NCBI RefSeq assembly: GCF_900117395.1
Contig: NZ_FPEG01000002.1
Coordinates: 372,001-436,000, forward strand
Source: Agrococcus sp. Marseille-P2731
Lineage (GTDB): Bacteria; Actinomycetota; Actinomycetes; Actinomycetales; Microbacteriaceae
Direction: 5' to 3'
Length of the DNA stretch: 64,000 nucleotides
Part shown: positions 57,370-64,000 of the stretch, in pieces
Position numbering within the stretch: position 1 is the stretch's first letter
Layout: every line of letters begins with the position of its first letter
Translations under genes and position numbers: made by a program
Notes under the pieces: generated by a model
Databases searched by the model: none
What the model saw: only the letters and a program-made list of their open reading frames with translations
What the model was told of the DNA's origin: nothing

Positions 57370-58649
57370 GCCCCGACCCCCAGGAAGGCGAAGATCGGGC
57401 CGATCGAGTTGGCGCCCATCCAGAAGCTCAGCAGGGTCGCGATCGTGCCGATGATGAGCAGCCACCGCGGGTAGCGATAGCCGCCCAGCACGTCCTTCGA
57501 CCGGAACCAGCCGATGTACATGAAGATCGTCAGCCCGATCGGCAGGATCAGGCCGTTGAAGCCACCGACGAAGACCAGCAGTGCGGCGGGCGCCGTGCCG
57601 ATGAGCAGGTAGACGACGAGCGAGACGACGATGAAGGCGACGGTCGCGACCTGCAGCGGCCAACCACCGGCCAGCCGCTTCGAGAAGACCGACATGAAGG
57701 TCGCGGAGGTGAAGGCTGCGCCGATCACCGAGGTGATGGCCGCCGCCCAGAAGATGAAGCCGAAGATGCGCAGGCCGGCCTCGCCCAGCACGTGGCCGAA
57801 GGCCTGGGCGGCGGGGTTGGCCGCCTGGCCGGCGAGGTCGAGCGTGACGCCCGATGCCACGACGCCGAGGATGGCGAGGAAGAGCACGTAGCGCATGATG
57901 CCGGTGACGAGGATGCCCTGCATCGACGCTCGGTGCACGCCCTGCACGTGGTCGGGGCCGACGAACCCCGATTCCAGGTAGCGGTGCGCGCCTGCATAGG
58001 TGATGTAGCCGCCGACGGTGCCGCCCACGATCGTCGTGATGGTGGCGAAGCTGATCTCGTCGGGCACGATCGTCTGGCGCAGGGCCTCGCCGATGGGCGG
58101 CTGCGAGGCGATCGCCACGATGAGCGTCATGGCGATCATGCCGATGCCCAGCACCATGACGACGATGTCGACGACTGGCCCCGCCTTCTTGAACAGGAAG
58201 ATGCCGATCGCCAGGGCGCCGGTGAGCAGGCCGCCGATCTTCGGGTCGAGCCCGAGCAGGGCGTTGAGCCCCAGCCCGCCTCCGGCGATGTTGCCGATGT
58301 TGAACGCCAGGCCGCCGATGATGATGAGCACTGCGAGCACGTGCCCCGAGTAGGGCACCGCCTGGTTGGCGAGGTCGCCCGCCCGCTTGCCAGAGACGGT
58401 GATCATGCGCCAGATGTTCATCTGCACCGCGAAGTCGATGAGGATCGACACGAGGATGGCGAAGGCGAAGGCGGCGCCGAGCTGGGCGGTGAAGGTGGCG
58501 GTCTGCGTGATGAAGCCCGGCCCGATGGCCGAGGTCGCCATGAGGAAGATGGCGCCGAGGATCGGCCCCCTGCGGCTCTTGGCGAACGCCTTGGCCTTGG
58601 CCTTCGATGGCTGCTCTGCAGTGCTGGACTGCTGCGGTGCGTCGGTCAT
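57366..58649 (-). CDS. NRAMP-fold transporter lacking the metal-binding motifs (YcsG-like)
   Basis: A 427-residue membrane protein with about eleven helices and an NRAMP/LeuT-like arrangement. The first helix, which in metal transporters carries DPGN, reads AIGPGFIT (GPGF at 43-46). The sixth helix, which should carry MPH, reads [14 protein letters not shown] (213-226). Both metal-coordinating sites are thus absent. A similar gene (ycsG) sits in the Bacillus ycsF-ycsG-ycsI-kipIA cluster, so uptake of an organic substrate such as 5-oxoproline is a reasonable inference. The ATG at 58649 is chosen over ATGs at 58661 and 58667. It is the first gene of the operon. Confidence 0.85.
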   Translation of the reverse strand: MTDAPQQSSTAEQPSKAKAKAFAKSRRGPILGAIFLMATSAIGPGFITQTATFTAQLGAAFAFAILVSILIDFAVQMNIWRMITVSGKRAGDLANQAVPYSGHVLAVLIIIGGLAFNIGNIAGGGLGLNALLGLDPKIGGLLTGALAIGIFLFKKAGPVVDIVVMVLGIGMIAMTLIVAIASQPPIGEALRQTIVPDEISFATITTIVGGTVGGYITYAGAHRYLESGFVGPDHVQGVHRASMQGILVTGIMRYVLFLAILGVVASGVTLDLAGQAANPAAQAFGHVLGEAGLRIFGFIFWAAAITSVIGAAFTSATFMSVFSKRLAGGWPLQVATVAFIVVSLVVYLLIGTAPAALLVFVGGFNGLILPIGLTIFMYIGWFRSKDVLGGYRYPRWLLIIGTIATLLSFWMGANSIGPIFAFLGVGA

Positions 58650-58701
58650 CGGGATTCCCATCTCCATCGAAGGGCTCGGATGCGCGGGAGGCGCGGTCCT
58701 G

Positions 58702-58730
58702 AGCCTAGCTTTCGTAGAACGGCGTTGCAA
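58702..58730 (-). promoter_or_regulatory. Promoter of the transporter-pxpA-DUF1445-pxpBC-biotin carboxylase operon
   Basis: TTGCAA (58725-58730) and TAGGCT (58702-58707) are separated by exactly 17 bp on the minus strand, the best two-box promoter in the window. It lies about 50 nt upstream of the transporter ATG. The -35 box is inside the GTTGCAAC palindrome. Confidence 0.65.
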
Positions 58731-58744
58731 CGATTGTTCAACAA
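58724..58744. promoter_or_regulatory. Candidate GntR-regulator operator (two palindromes)
   Basis: GTTGCAAC (58724-58731) is a perfect palindrome and TTGTTCAACAA (58734-58744) is a perfect 5+1+5 palindrome. Their centres are about 11.5 bp apart, near one helical turn. They cover the -35 of the catabolic operon and lie upstream of the regulator gene, a place where binding would repress the operon. Confidence 0.6.
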
Positions 58745-58782
58745 CATAGGGCGGATGTGTTTCGGCTGTGTTGCGGCGCGCA

Positions 58783-58788
58783 TACGAT
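58783..58788 (+). promoter_or_regulatory. -10 box (TACGAT) of the GntR-family gene
   Basis: TACGAT ends 6 nt before the ATG at 58795, matching the leaderless pattern and supporting this start over an upstream TTG/GTG. Confidence 0.45.
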
Positions 58789-58794
58789 CGGGGC

Positions 58795-59451
58795 ATGAGC
58801 GATCCGAGCGCGACGCTGCCGGGCACGACGCTGGCCGACGTGCTGCGCGTGCAGATCATCGATGGCGCCTTCTCACCGGGCCAGCGGCTCTCAGAGGCGG
58901 CGCTCGCCGAGCGCCTCGATGTCTCGCGCAACACGCTGCGCGAGGCGTTCCGGGTGCTCGCGCAGCTCGGGCTCGTCGAGCACGTGCCGCACCGAGGGGT
59001 CTCGGTCGCGTCGCCCAGCACCGCCGACGTCGTCGACATCTACCGCGCCCGCAGGCTGATCGAGTGCGGGGTGCTGCGCGACGCCTCAGCCCTGCACCCC
59101 GGTGTCGCGGCCATGCGCGCCGCGCTCGATCGCGCTGAGCGTGCGGAGGCCGGGGCGGACTGGCCCGCGGTGGGCAGCGCGAACATGAGCTTCCACATCG
59201 CGCTCGTCTCCCTCGCGGACAGCCCGCGCCTCGCGCGCGCGCACGATCAGCTGGCCGCCGAGCTGCGGCTGGCGTTCCTCGCCATCGACGATCCCGAGGC
59301 GCTGCACCGGCCGTTCGTCGCCAAGAACCGCGCGGTGCTCGAAGCGCTCGAAGGTCAGGGCCCCGAGGCGGCGGCCGCCGAGCTCGAGCGCTACCTGATC
59401 GACTCGGAGCGTCGCGTGCTCGGCGCGTTCTCGCGGCTGCGGCGCCACTAG
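58795..59451 (+). CDS. GntR-family transcriptional regulator (FCD/FadR type)
   Basis: A 218-residue regulator. The amino winged helix-turn-helix has LADVLRVQIIDGAFSPGQRLSEAALAERLDVSRNTLREAFRVLAQLGLVEHVPHRGV, a typical GntR domain. The carboxy part is an all-helical FCD ligand-binding domain with the expected metal-type residues around RRLIECGVLR, NMSFHIALVSLADSPR and KNRAVLEALEGQ. It is divergent from the pxp operon and most likely represses it until its substrate or an intermediate binds. No Shine-Dalgarno is visible. Confidence 0.92.
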   Translation: MSDPSATLPGTTLADVLRVQIIDGAFSPGQRLSEAALAERLDVSRNTLREAFRVLAQLGLVEHVPHRGVSVASPSTADVVDIYRARRLIECGVLRDASALHPGVAAMRAALDRAERAEAGADWPAVGSANMSFHIALVSLADSPRLARAHDQLAAELRLAFLAIDDPEALHRPFVAKNRAVLEALEGQGPEAAAAELERYLIDSERRVLGAFSRLRRH

Positions 59452-59473
59452 TGCGGCGCCGCTAGCCGGCCCG

Positions 59474-59509
59474 CCGCCTCAGCCCCGGACGGGCCTCGGC
59501 GTGAGGCGG
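59474..59509. terminator. Hairpin between convergent GntR and uvrB genes
   Basis: CCGCCTCA at 59474-59481 pairs with TGAGGCGG at 59502-59509. The 20-nt interior is itself GC-rich and self-complementary in part. It lies midway between two convergent genes. Confidence 0.5.
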
Positions 59510-59532
59510 GCGGCGGACCGAGAGGGCCAGCG

Positions 59533-61584
59533 TCAGCTCGCCTCGCGCATCTGGCGCAGGTCTCGCTTCAGGTCGTGCAGCTCGTCGCGGATGCGCGCGG
59601 CCAGCTCGAACTTCAGCTCGCCCGCCGCCTCCGTCATCTGCGCGGTGAGGTCGGCGATGATCGACTCCAGCTGCGTCGGCCCGTCCATCGAGGACCGGTC
59701 CTTCGCGAGCCGCGGCGTCGGCGCCCCGCGCCGCGTGCCCTCGAGCAGCTCGTCGGTGTCGGCCTGCTCGCGAGCGAGCACCTCCGTGATGTCGGCGATG
59801 CGCCGGCGCAGCGGCGTCGGGTCGATGCCGTGCTCGAGGTTGTAGGCGACCTGCACCTCGCGACGGCGGTCGGTCTCGTCGATCGCGAGCCGCATGGAGT
59901 CGGTGATGCGGTCGGCGTACATGTGCACCTCGCCCGACACGTTGCGGGCGGCGCGACCGATCGTCTGGATCAGCGACGTCGACGAGCGCAGGAAGCCCTC
60001 CTTGTCGGCGTCGAGGATCGACACGAGCGAGACCTCCGGCAGGTCGAGGCCCTCGCGCAGCAGGTTGATGCCGACGAGCACGTCGTAGACCCCTTGCCGC
60101 AGCTGCGTCAGCAGCTCGACGCGGCGCAGGGTGTCGACGTCGGAGTGCAGGTAGCGCACGCGCACGCCCGCCTCCGTGAAGTACTCGGTGAGCTCCTCCG
60201 CCATCTTCTTCGTCAACGTGGTCACGAGCACGCGCTCGTCGCGCTCGGCGCGCACGCGGATCTCCTCGAGGAGGTCGTCGATCTGGCCCTTCGTGGGCTT
60301 CACGACGAGCTGCGGGTCGACGAGGCCCGTCGGGCGGATGATCTGCTCGACCACCGTGCCGGCCAGCCCCATCTCGTACTTGCCCGGCGTGGCCGAGAGG
60401 TAGACCTTCTGCGGCGTGCGCTCGAGGAACTCGCCGAACTTCAGCGGCCGGTTGTCGAGCGCGCTCGGGAGCCGGAACCCGTGCTCGACGAGCGTGCGCT
60501 TGCGGCTCGCGTCGCCCTCGTACATGGCACCGATCTGCGGGACGGTGACGTGCGACTCGTCGATCACGACCAGGAAGTCGTCCGGGAAGTAGTCGAGCAG
60601 GCAGTGCGGCGGCTCCCCGGGCTGGCGGCCGTCGATGTGCAGCGAGTAGTTCTCGATGCCGGAGCAGAAGCCGATCTGCTCCATCATCTCGAGGTCGAAG
60701 GAGGTGCGCATGCGGAGGCGCTGCGCCTCGAGGAGCCGGCTCTCGCGCTCGAGCTCCTTCAGGCGAGCGTCGAGCTCGTCGCGGATGCGGTCCATCGCCT
60801 TGTGCATGCGGTCGGTGCCGGCGACGTAGTGGCTGCCGGGGAAGATGGAGATCGACTGATGCGTCTCGAGCACCTCGGCGGTGAGCGGGTGCAGCGTCGA
60901 GATCGCCTCGATCTCGTCGCCGAACAGCTCGATGCGGATCGCGTGCTCCTCGTACATCGGGATGATCTCGATGGTGTCGCCGCGCACCCGGAAGGTGCCG
61001 CGCGTGAAGGCGACGTCGTTGCGCTGGTACTGCATCGAGACGAAGCGCCGCAGCAGCGCCTGACGGTCGATGCGCATCCCGACCTGCAGCGCCACCATCG
61101 CCTCGAGGTACTCCTCGGGCGTGCCGAGGCCGTAGATGCAGGAGACGGTCGAGACCACGATGACGTCGCGCCGCGAGAGCAGCGCGTTCGTCGCCGAGTG
61201 CCGCAGGCGCTCGACCTCGGCGTTCAGCGAGGAGTCCTTCTCGATGAAGGTGTCGGTCTGCGGCACGTAGGCCTCTGGCTGGTAGTAGTCGTAGTACGAG
61301 ACGAAGTACTCGACGGCGTTGTTCGGCAGCAGCTCGCGGAACTCGTTGGCGAGCTGCGCGGCGAGCGTCTTGTTGTGCGCGAGCACGAGCGTCGGCCGCT
61401 GCACCTGCTCGACCAACCAGGCCGTCGTGGCGCTCTTGCCGGTGCCCGTCGCGCCCAGCAGCACCACGTCGGTCTCGCCGCGGTTCAGCGCGGCGGTGAG
61501 CTCGGCGATCGCCTTCGGCTGGTCACCGGAGGGGGTGTACTCGCTGATGACCTCGAAGGGCCTGACGGCACGGGTCGGTTCCAT
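59533..61584 (-). CDS. uvrB: UvrB, excinuclease ABC subunit B
   Basis: A 683-residue helicase-like repair protein. It has Walker [11 protein letters not shown] (about residues 44-53), the beta-hairpin region [15 protein letters not shown], motif [12 protein letters not shown], the DESH-type [12 protein letters not shown] and helicase motif [12 protein letters not shown] carboxy UVR domain ([30 protein letters not shown]) binds UvrC. The ATG is 6 nt after a TAGGCT box whose first three bases are the coaE stop codon. It is convergent with the GntR gene. Confidence 0.97.
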   Translation of the reverse strand: MEPTRAVRPFEVISEYTPSGDQPKAIAELTAALNRGETDVVLLGATGTGKSATTAWLVEQVQRPTLVLAHNKTLAAQLANEFRELLPNNAVEYFVSYYDYYQPEAYVPQTDTFIEKDSSLNAEVERLRHSATNALLSRRDVIVVSTVSCIYGLGTPEEYLEAMVALQVGMRIDRQALLRRFVSMQYQRNDVAFTRGTFRVRGDTIEIIPMYEEHAIRIELFGDEIEAISTLHPLTAEVLETHQSISIFPGSHYVAGTDRMHKAMDRIRDELDARLKELERESRLLEAQRLRMRTSFDLEMMEQIGFCSGIENYSLHIDGRQPGEPPHCLLDYFPDDFLVVIDESHVTVPQIGAMYEGDASRKRTLVEHGFRLPSALDNRPLKFGEFLERTPQKVYLSATPGKYEMGLAGTVVEQIIRPTGLVDPQLVVKPTKGQIDDLLEEIRVRAERDERVLVTTLTKKMAEELTEYFTEAGVRVRYLHSDVDTLRRVELLTQLRQGVYDVLVGINLLREGLDLPEVSLVSILDADKEGFLRSSTSLIQTIGRAARNVSGEVHMYADRITDSMRLAIDETDRRREVQVAYNLEHGIDPTPLRRRIADITEVLAREQADTDELLEGTRRGAPTPRLAKDRSSMDGPTQLESIIADLTAQMTEAAGELKFELAARIRDELHDLKRDLRQMREAS

Positions 61585-61590
61585 GGCCCC

Positions 61591-61596
61591 AGCCTA
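61591..61596 (-). promoter_or_regulatory. -10 box (TAGGCT) of uvrB, overlapping the coaE stop
   Basis: TAGGCT ends 6 nt before the uvrB ATG. Its TAG is also the stop codon of coaE (61594-61596), so translation termination and promoter share bases. Confidence 0.5.
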
Positions 61597-62211
61597 CGAG
61601 CGGCCACCCACACGATCGCTGGTGAGCCGCTCCCACAGCGCATCCGCCTGCGCGAGCGTCTCCTCGATCGTGCCCCCGGTGTCGACCACGACGTCCGCGA
61701 TGGCGAGCCGCTCCGCATCGCTCGCCTGCGACGCGACGCGCGCCCGCGCATCCGCCTCACCGAGCCCGCGCAGCTCCACGAGGCGGCGGATGCGCGAGGC
61801 AGCAGGGGCGTGCGCGACCACCACGAGGTCCCACGGGTCGTCGCTGCGAGCCTCGACGAGCAGCGGCACGTCGTAGACCACGACCGCCTGCGCGTCGCGC
61901 TCGAGCGCCGCCGCGAAGCGGCGCGCCGACTCGGCGGCGACCGCCGGGTGCACGATGCCGTTCAGGCGCGCTCGCGCGTCGGCATCGCCGAAGACCACGG
62001 CGCCGAGCGCGGCGCGATCGAGCGAGCCGTCTGCGAGCACCAGGTGATCGCCGAAGGCCGCGGCGATCTCGGCGAGCACCGGCTGGCCCGGCTGCTGCAG
62101 CTCGCGCACGAGCGCATCGGCGTCGATCACGACCGCGCCGTGCGCTGCGAGCCGGCGGGCGATGGTGGACTTGCCGGAGGCGATGCCGCCGGTGAGCGCG
62201 ACGAGGGGCAT
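61594..62211 (-). CDS. coaE: Dephospho-CoA kinase
   Basis: A 205-residue P-loop kinase for the final step of coenzyme A synthesis. Walker A is GGIASGKST at 8-16, with DADALVREL after it, IVHPAVA and the VVYDVPLLVEA strand. There is no fused carboxy GrpB-like domain, which some actinobacterial CoaE have. A CACACT box ends 6 nt before the ATG, a weak leaderless-type promoter. It lies just upstream of uvrB, the usual actinobacterial order. Confidence 0.95.
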   Translation of the reverse strand: MPLVALTGGIASGKSTIARRLAAHGAVVIDADALVRELQQPGQPVLAEIAAAFGDHLVLADGSLDRAALGAVVFGDADARARLNGIVHPAVAAESARRFAAALERDAQAVVVYDVPLLVEARSDDPWDLVVVAHAPAASRIRRLVELRGLGEADARARVASQASDAERLAIADVVVDTGGTIEETLAQADALWERLTSDRVGGRS

Positions 62212-62250
62212 GCTCCGAGTGTGGCACGGGGAGCGCGCATGACTCGTCGC

Positions 62251-62256
62251 TAGGAT
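62251..62256 (+). promoter_or_regulatory. -10-like box (TAGGAT) of the response regulator gene
   Basis: TAGGAT lies 54 nt before the ATG at 62311, leaving a leader with the GGGGAG Shine-Dalgarno. Confidence 0.4.
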
Positions 62257-62310
62257 GACCCTGCGCGCACCGAGCGAGACCGCGGCGCGCGGCAGAGGCG
62301 GGGAGACCAC

Positions 62311-63159
62311 ATGGCTGAGGACGTCGCAGTCGTCATCGAGGACGGCGAAGACATTCGAGAGCTGCTTGCGCAGGTGCTGACGCAGGGCGGCTTCGAGGTG
62401 TACTCGGCCGCTGACGGCGCCAGCGGGGTCGAGCTCGTGCGCGCGCACGACCCCATCGTGGTGACGATCGACGTCAACATGCCTGGCATCGACGGCTTCG
62501 AGACCGCGCGCCAGGTGCGTGCGATCAGCACCGCCTACATCGTGATGATCACCGCGCGCGGCGACGAGATCGACACGCTCGTCGGCCTGCAGACCGGGGC
62601 CGACGACTACATCGTCAAGCCGTTCCGACCCAGAGAGCTGCGCGCCCGCATCGAGGCCATGATGCGGCGCCCCCGCGTCATCGCGTCGACGCACCCGTCG
62701 CCTCCGCTGCCGCCTGTGGCCGAGGCCGAGCGCGTCCCGCACCCGGCGAGCGGCGGCGGCGCGAGCCCCACGGCGACGATGCCAGCGCCCGTCGAACAGG
62801 TCTCCTCCGTGCCGTGGAGCGAGCTCGAGCACGAGGACAGCGCGCTCGAGCACCGTGGCCTGCGGCTCGAGTCCGGTGCGCGCGTCGTGGAGCTCGACGG
62901 CGCCGAGGTCGAGCTCACGCGCAGCGAGTTCGACATCCTGCGGATGCTGCTGAGCTCGGGCCGACGCGTCGTCAGCAAGATGCAGCTCGCCGGCATGCTG
63001 CGCGGCGAGCGCGGCGAGCCCGACCACTACCTGAGCGAGCACGACGCGCGAGCCATCGAGGTGCACGTCGCGAACCTGCGCAGGAAGCTCGGCGAGTCCC
63101 CCTCCGACCCGCGCTGGATCGAGACGGTCCGCGGCGTCGGCTATCGCCGCACGTCCTGA
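62311..63159 (+). CDS. OmpR-type response regulator (orphan)
   Basis: A 282-residue regulator. The receiver domain (1-118) has acidic Glu10/Asp11, the phosphorylation site Asp54 (TIDVNMPG), Thr in MITARG and Lys in VKPFRP. A roughly 60-residue Pro/Ala-rich linker (about 120-185) is much longer than usual. The carboxy winged helix (LDGAEVELTRSEFDILRMLL to ETVRGVGYRRTS) binds DNA. No histidine kinase gene is next to it; the neighbour is a convergent GGDEF-like membrane protein. GGGGAG precedes the ATG. Confidence 0.92.
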   Translation: MAEDVAVVIEDGEDIRELLAQVLTQGGFEVYSAADGASGVELVRAHDPIVVTIDVNMPGIDGFETARQVRAISTAYIVMITARGDEIDTLVGLQTGADDYIVKPFRPRELRARIEAMMRRPRVIASTHPSPPLPPVAEAERVPHPASGGGASPTATMPAPVEQVSSVPWSELEHEDSALEHRGLRLESGARVVELDGAEVELTRSEFDILRMLLSSGRRVVSKMQLAGMLRGERGEPDHYLSEHDARAIEVHVANLRRKLGESPSDPRWIETVRGVGYRRTS

Positions 63160-63180
63160 CGGGCGCTGCGCGCCGCGCGT

Positions 63181-63195
63181 CCGGCGGCTCGCCGG
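63181..63195. terminator. Short hairpin between convergent genes
   Basis: CCGGCG at 63181-63186 pairs with CGCCGG at 63190-63195 around a 3-nt loop, in the gap between the response regulator and the convergent membrane protein. It is short and has no T-run. Confidence 0.35.
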
Positions 63196-63205
63196 CCCGG
63201 GCCCG

Positions 63206-63991
63206 CTACCGCTCGCGCGCCCGCCCGTCGCGGGCTGACGCATCCTCGTCGTCGTCCTCGCCTGCGACGACCACCGTGACGTCGTCGCTCGCGATCGCGC
63301 GCTTCGCCGCGAGCCGAGCGGCATCCAGGAGCACGTCGCGGTCGTAGCCCGAGATGCTCGTGAGGCTCACGCCCATGCCGATCGGCGGCACCACCGGCAC
63401 GCCGGCAGTGGCGAGCTGGTCGAGCATCGCCCGGTGCATGCGCGCCGCCAGCTGCCGCGCGTCGGCCGGCGAGGAGGGCTGGAACGCGAGCAGGAGCGCA
63501 CCCCGATCGTCCGTGCCGAGGGCCGCGGTGGTCGGCGACAGCCGGCGCGCCGCGGCCCGCGCGGACTGGCGGACGTGCTCGGCCTCGTCGGCGCCGAAGG
63601 CCGTCGCGATGCGAGCGAGCGAGTCGATGCGGATCACGAGCACAGCGAAGAGCTCGGCGCGGCGATTGGCCCGCATGAGGCGGCCTCCGAGCACTCGCAC
63701 GAACGAGGGCAGCAGCAGGACGCCGTCAGGCGCGATGGCCATCAGCGAGGAGTCCTCGGTGCCGCGCAGCCGCACCTGCTCGGCGCGCAGGACGGAGGTG
63801 GTCATCGCGGCGACGATGACGAGCCCGATGATCGCGAGGCCGGCGACCGTGCTGCTCATCCAGGGCTCGGCATCGCTGCGCGCACCGAGTGCGAGCGAGC
63901 CGATCAGGCGCGCGACCTGGAAGGCGCTCGCCGCGGCGAGCACGCTGGCGAAGCCGAGCGCCGAGCGCGTGTGGCGCATCGCGCCGCCCAC
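63206..63991 (-). CDS. Membrane protein with a degenerate GGDEF-like domain (5' end may lie outside)
   Basis: A protein of up to 261 residues with two transmembrane helices (about 13-34 and 46-68) and a cytoplasmic domain that follows the GGDEF pattern. RRAELFAVLVIRIDSLARIATAFGADEAEHV and a late IGMGVSLTSISGYDRDVLLDAARLAAKRAI fit the fold. The catalytic GGDEF loop reads LGTDDRGALLLAF, so cyclase activity is unlikely. An acidic tail follows. The frame stays open to the window edge; candidate starts are a GTG at 63991 and an ATG at 63979, or one outside the window. Confidence 0.7.
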   Translation of the reverse strand: MGGAMRHTRSALGFASVLAAASAFQVARLIGSLALGARSDAEPWMSSTVAGLAIIGLVIVAAMTTSVLRAEQVRLRGTEDSSLMAIAPDGVLLLPSFVRVLGGRLMRANRRAELFAVLVIRIDSLARIATAFGADEAEHVRQSARAAARRLSPTTAALGTDDRGALLLAFQPSSPADARQLAARMHRAMLDQLATAGVPVVPPIGMGVSLTSISGYDRDVLLDAARLAAKRAIASDDVTVVVAGEDDDEDASARDGRARER

Positions 63992-64000
63992 CGCCTCGAT

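Overview
The window is very GC-rich, densely coded chromosomal DNA from an actinobacterium. Markers are the mycothiol gene mshC, RbpA, WhiA, OpcA next to zwf, an actinobacterial GT4-type GlgA and a 5-oxoprolinase-type cluster. Gene content and protein style fit the family Microbacteriaceae; the genus cannot be fixed from the sequence. I see one tRNA, no rRNA, no insertion sequence, no prophage, no CRISPR array and no clear pseudogene. No gene-free stretch exceeds 300 bp. The longest, about 280 bp at 2817-3098, contains the tRNA.

Layout: (1) 1-11.9 kb is mixed housekeeping: mshC (cut by the window edge), uppP, an M20 peptidase, tRNA-Leu(GAG), a PspC protein, dinB, a GDSL hydrolase, a penicillin-binding carboxypeptidase, an rRNA/tRNA methyltransferase, a sirtuin, a glycosyltransferase/hydrolase pair, a DEDDh exonuclease and L31 type B. 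(2) 11.9-24.2 kb holds a lone ABC ATPase, divergent glgA/glgC with serB, fabG, a DUF3099/zinc-ribbon/SURF1 operon, a TRIC-type protein, an ABC-F protein, a PEP-mutase/isocitrate-lyase family enzyme, BioY and a DEAD-box helicase. (3) 24.3-32.8 kb is the Suf Fe-S operon (sufB-sufD-Rieske-sufC-sufT-like-pnuC), then ctaA, a Ppx/GppA phosphatase, a GNAT enzyme and ctaB. (4) 33-41 kb is a six-gene pentose-phosphate operon (tkt-tal-pgi-zwf-opcA-pgl), five of whose genes are joined by 4-nt overlaps. (5) 41-52.3 kb is rbpA, secG, tpiA, pgk, gap, sodA, whiA, rapZ, uvrC, uvrA. The order from uvrC to the suf genes matches the ancestral actinobacterial order known from Mycobacterium tuberculosis, but yvcK is missing between rapZ and whiA. 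(6) 52.4-59.5 kb is an accessory catabolic operon: a divergent NRAMP-fold transporter, PxpA, a D-glutamate-cyclase-family protein, a PxpB-PxpC fusion and a biotin carboxylase fused to its biotin carrier, facing a GntR-family regulator. (7) 59.5-64 kb is uvrB, coaE, an orphan response regulator and a degenerate GGDEF-like membrane protein.

How the genes work together: glycolysis, the pentose-phosphate pathway and glycogen synthesis form the carbon core. SURF1, CtaA and CtaB serve heme A and cytochrome oxidase assembly. UvrA, UvrB and UvrC are all present for excision repair.

Most interesting are the 52.4-59.5 kb operon and a genome-style promoter rule. The operon joins a biotin carboxylase/biotin carrier to a PxpB-PxpC protein that is homologous to the carboxyltransferase half of urea carboxylase. 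It is preceded by a good promoter (TTGCAA, 17 bp, TAGGCT) overlapped by paired palindromes. The promoter rule is that about 15 genes carry a TAGNNT-like box exactly 6-7 nt before their start codon, implying leaderless mRNAs and several GTG starts.
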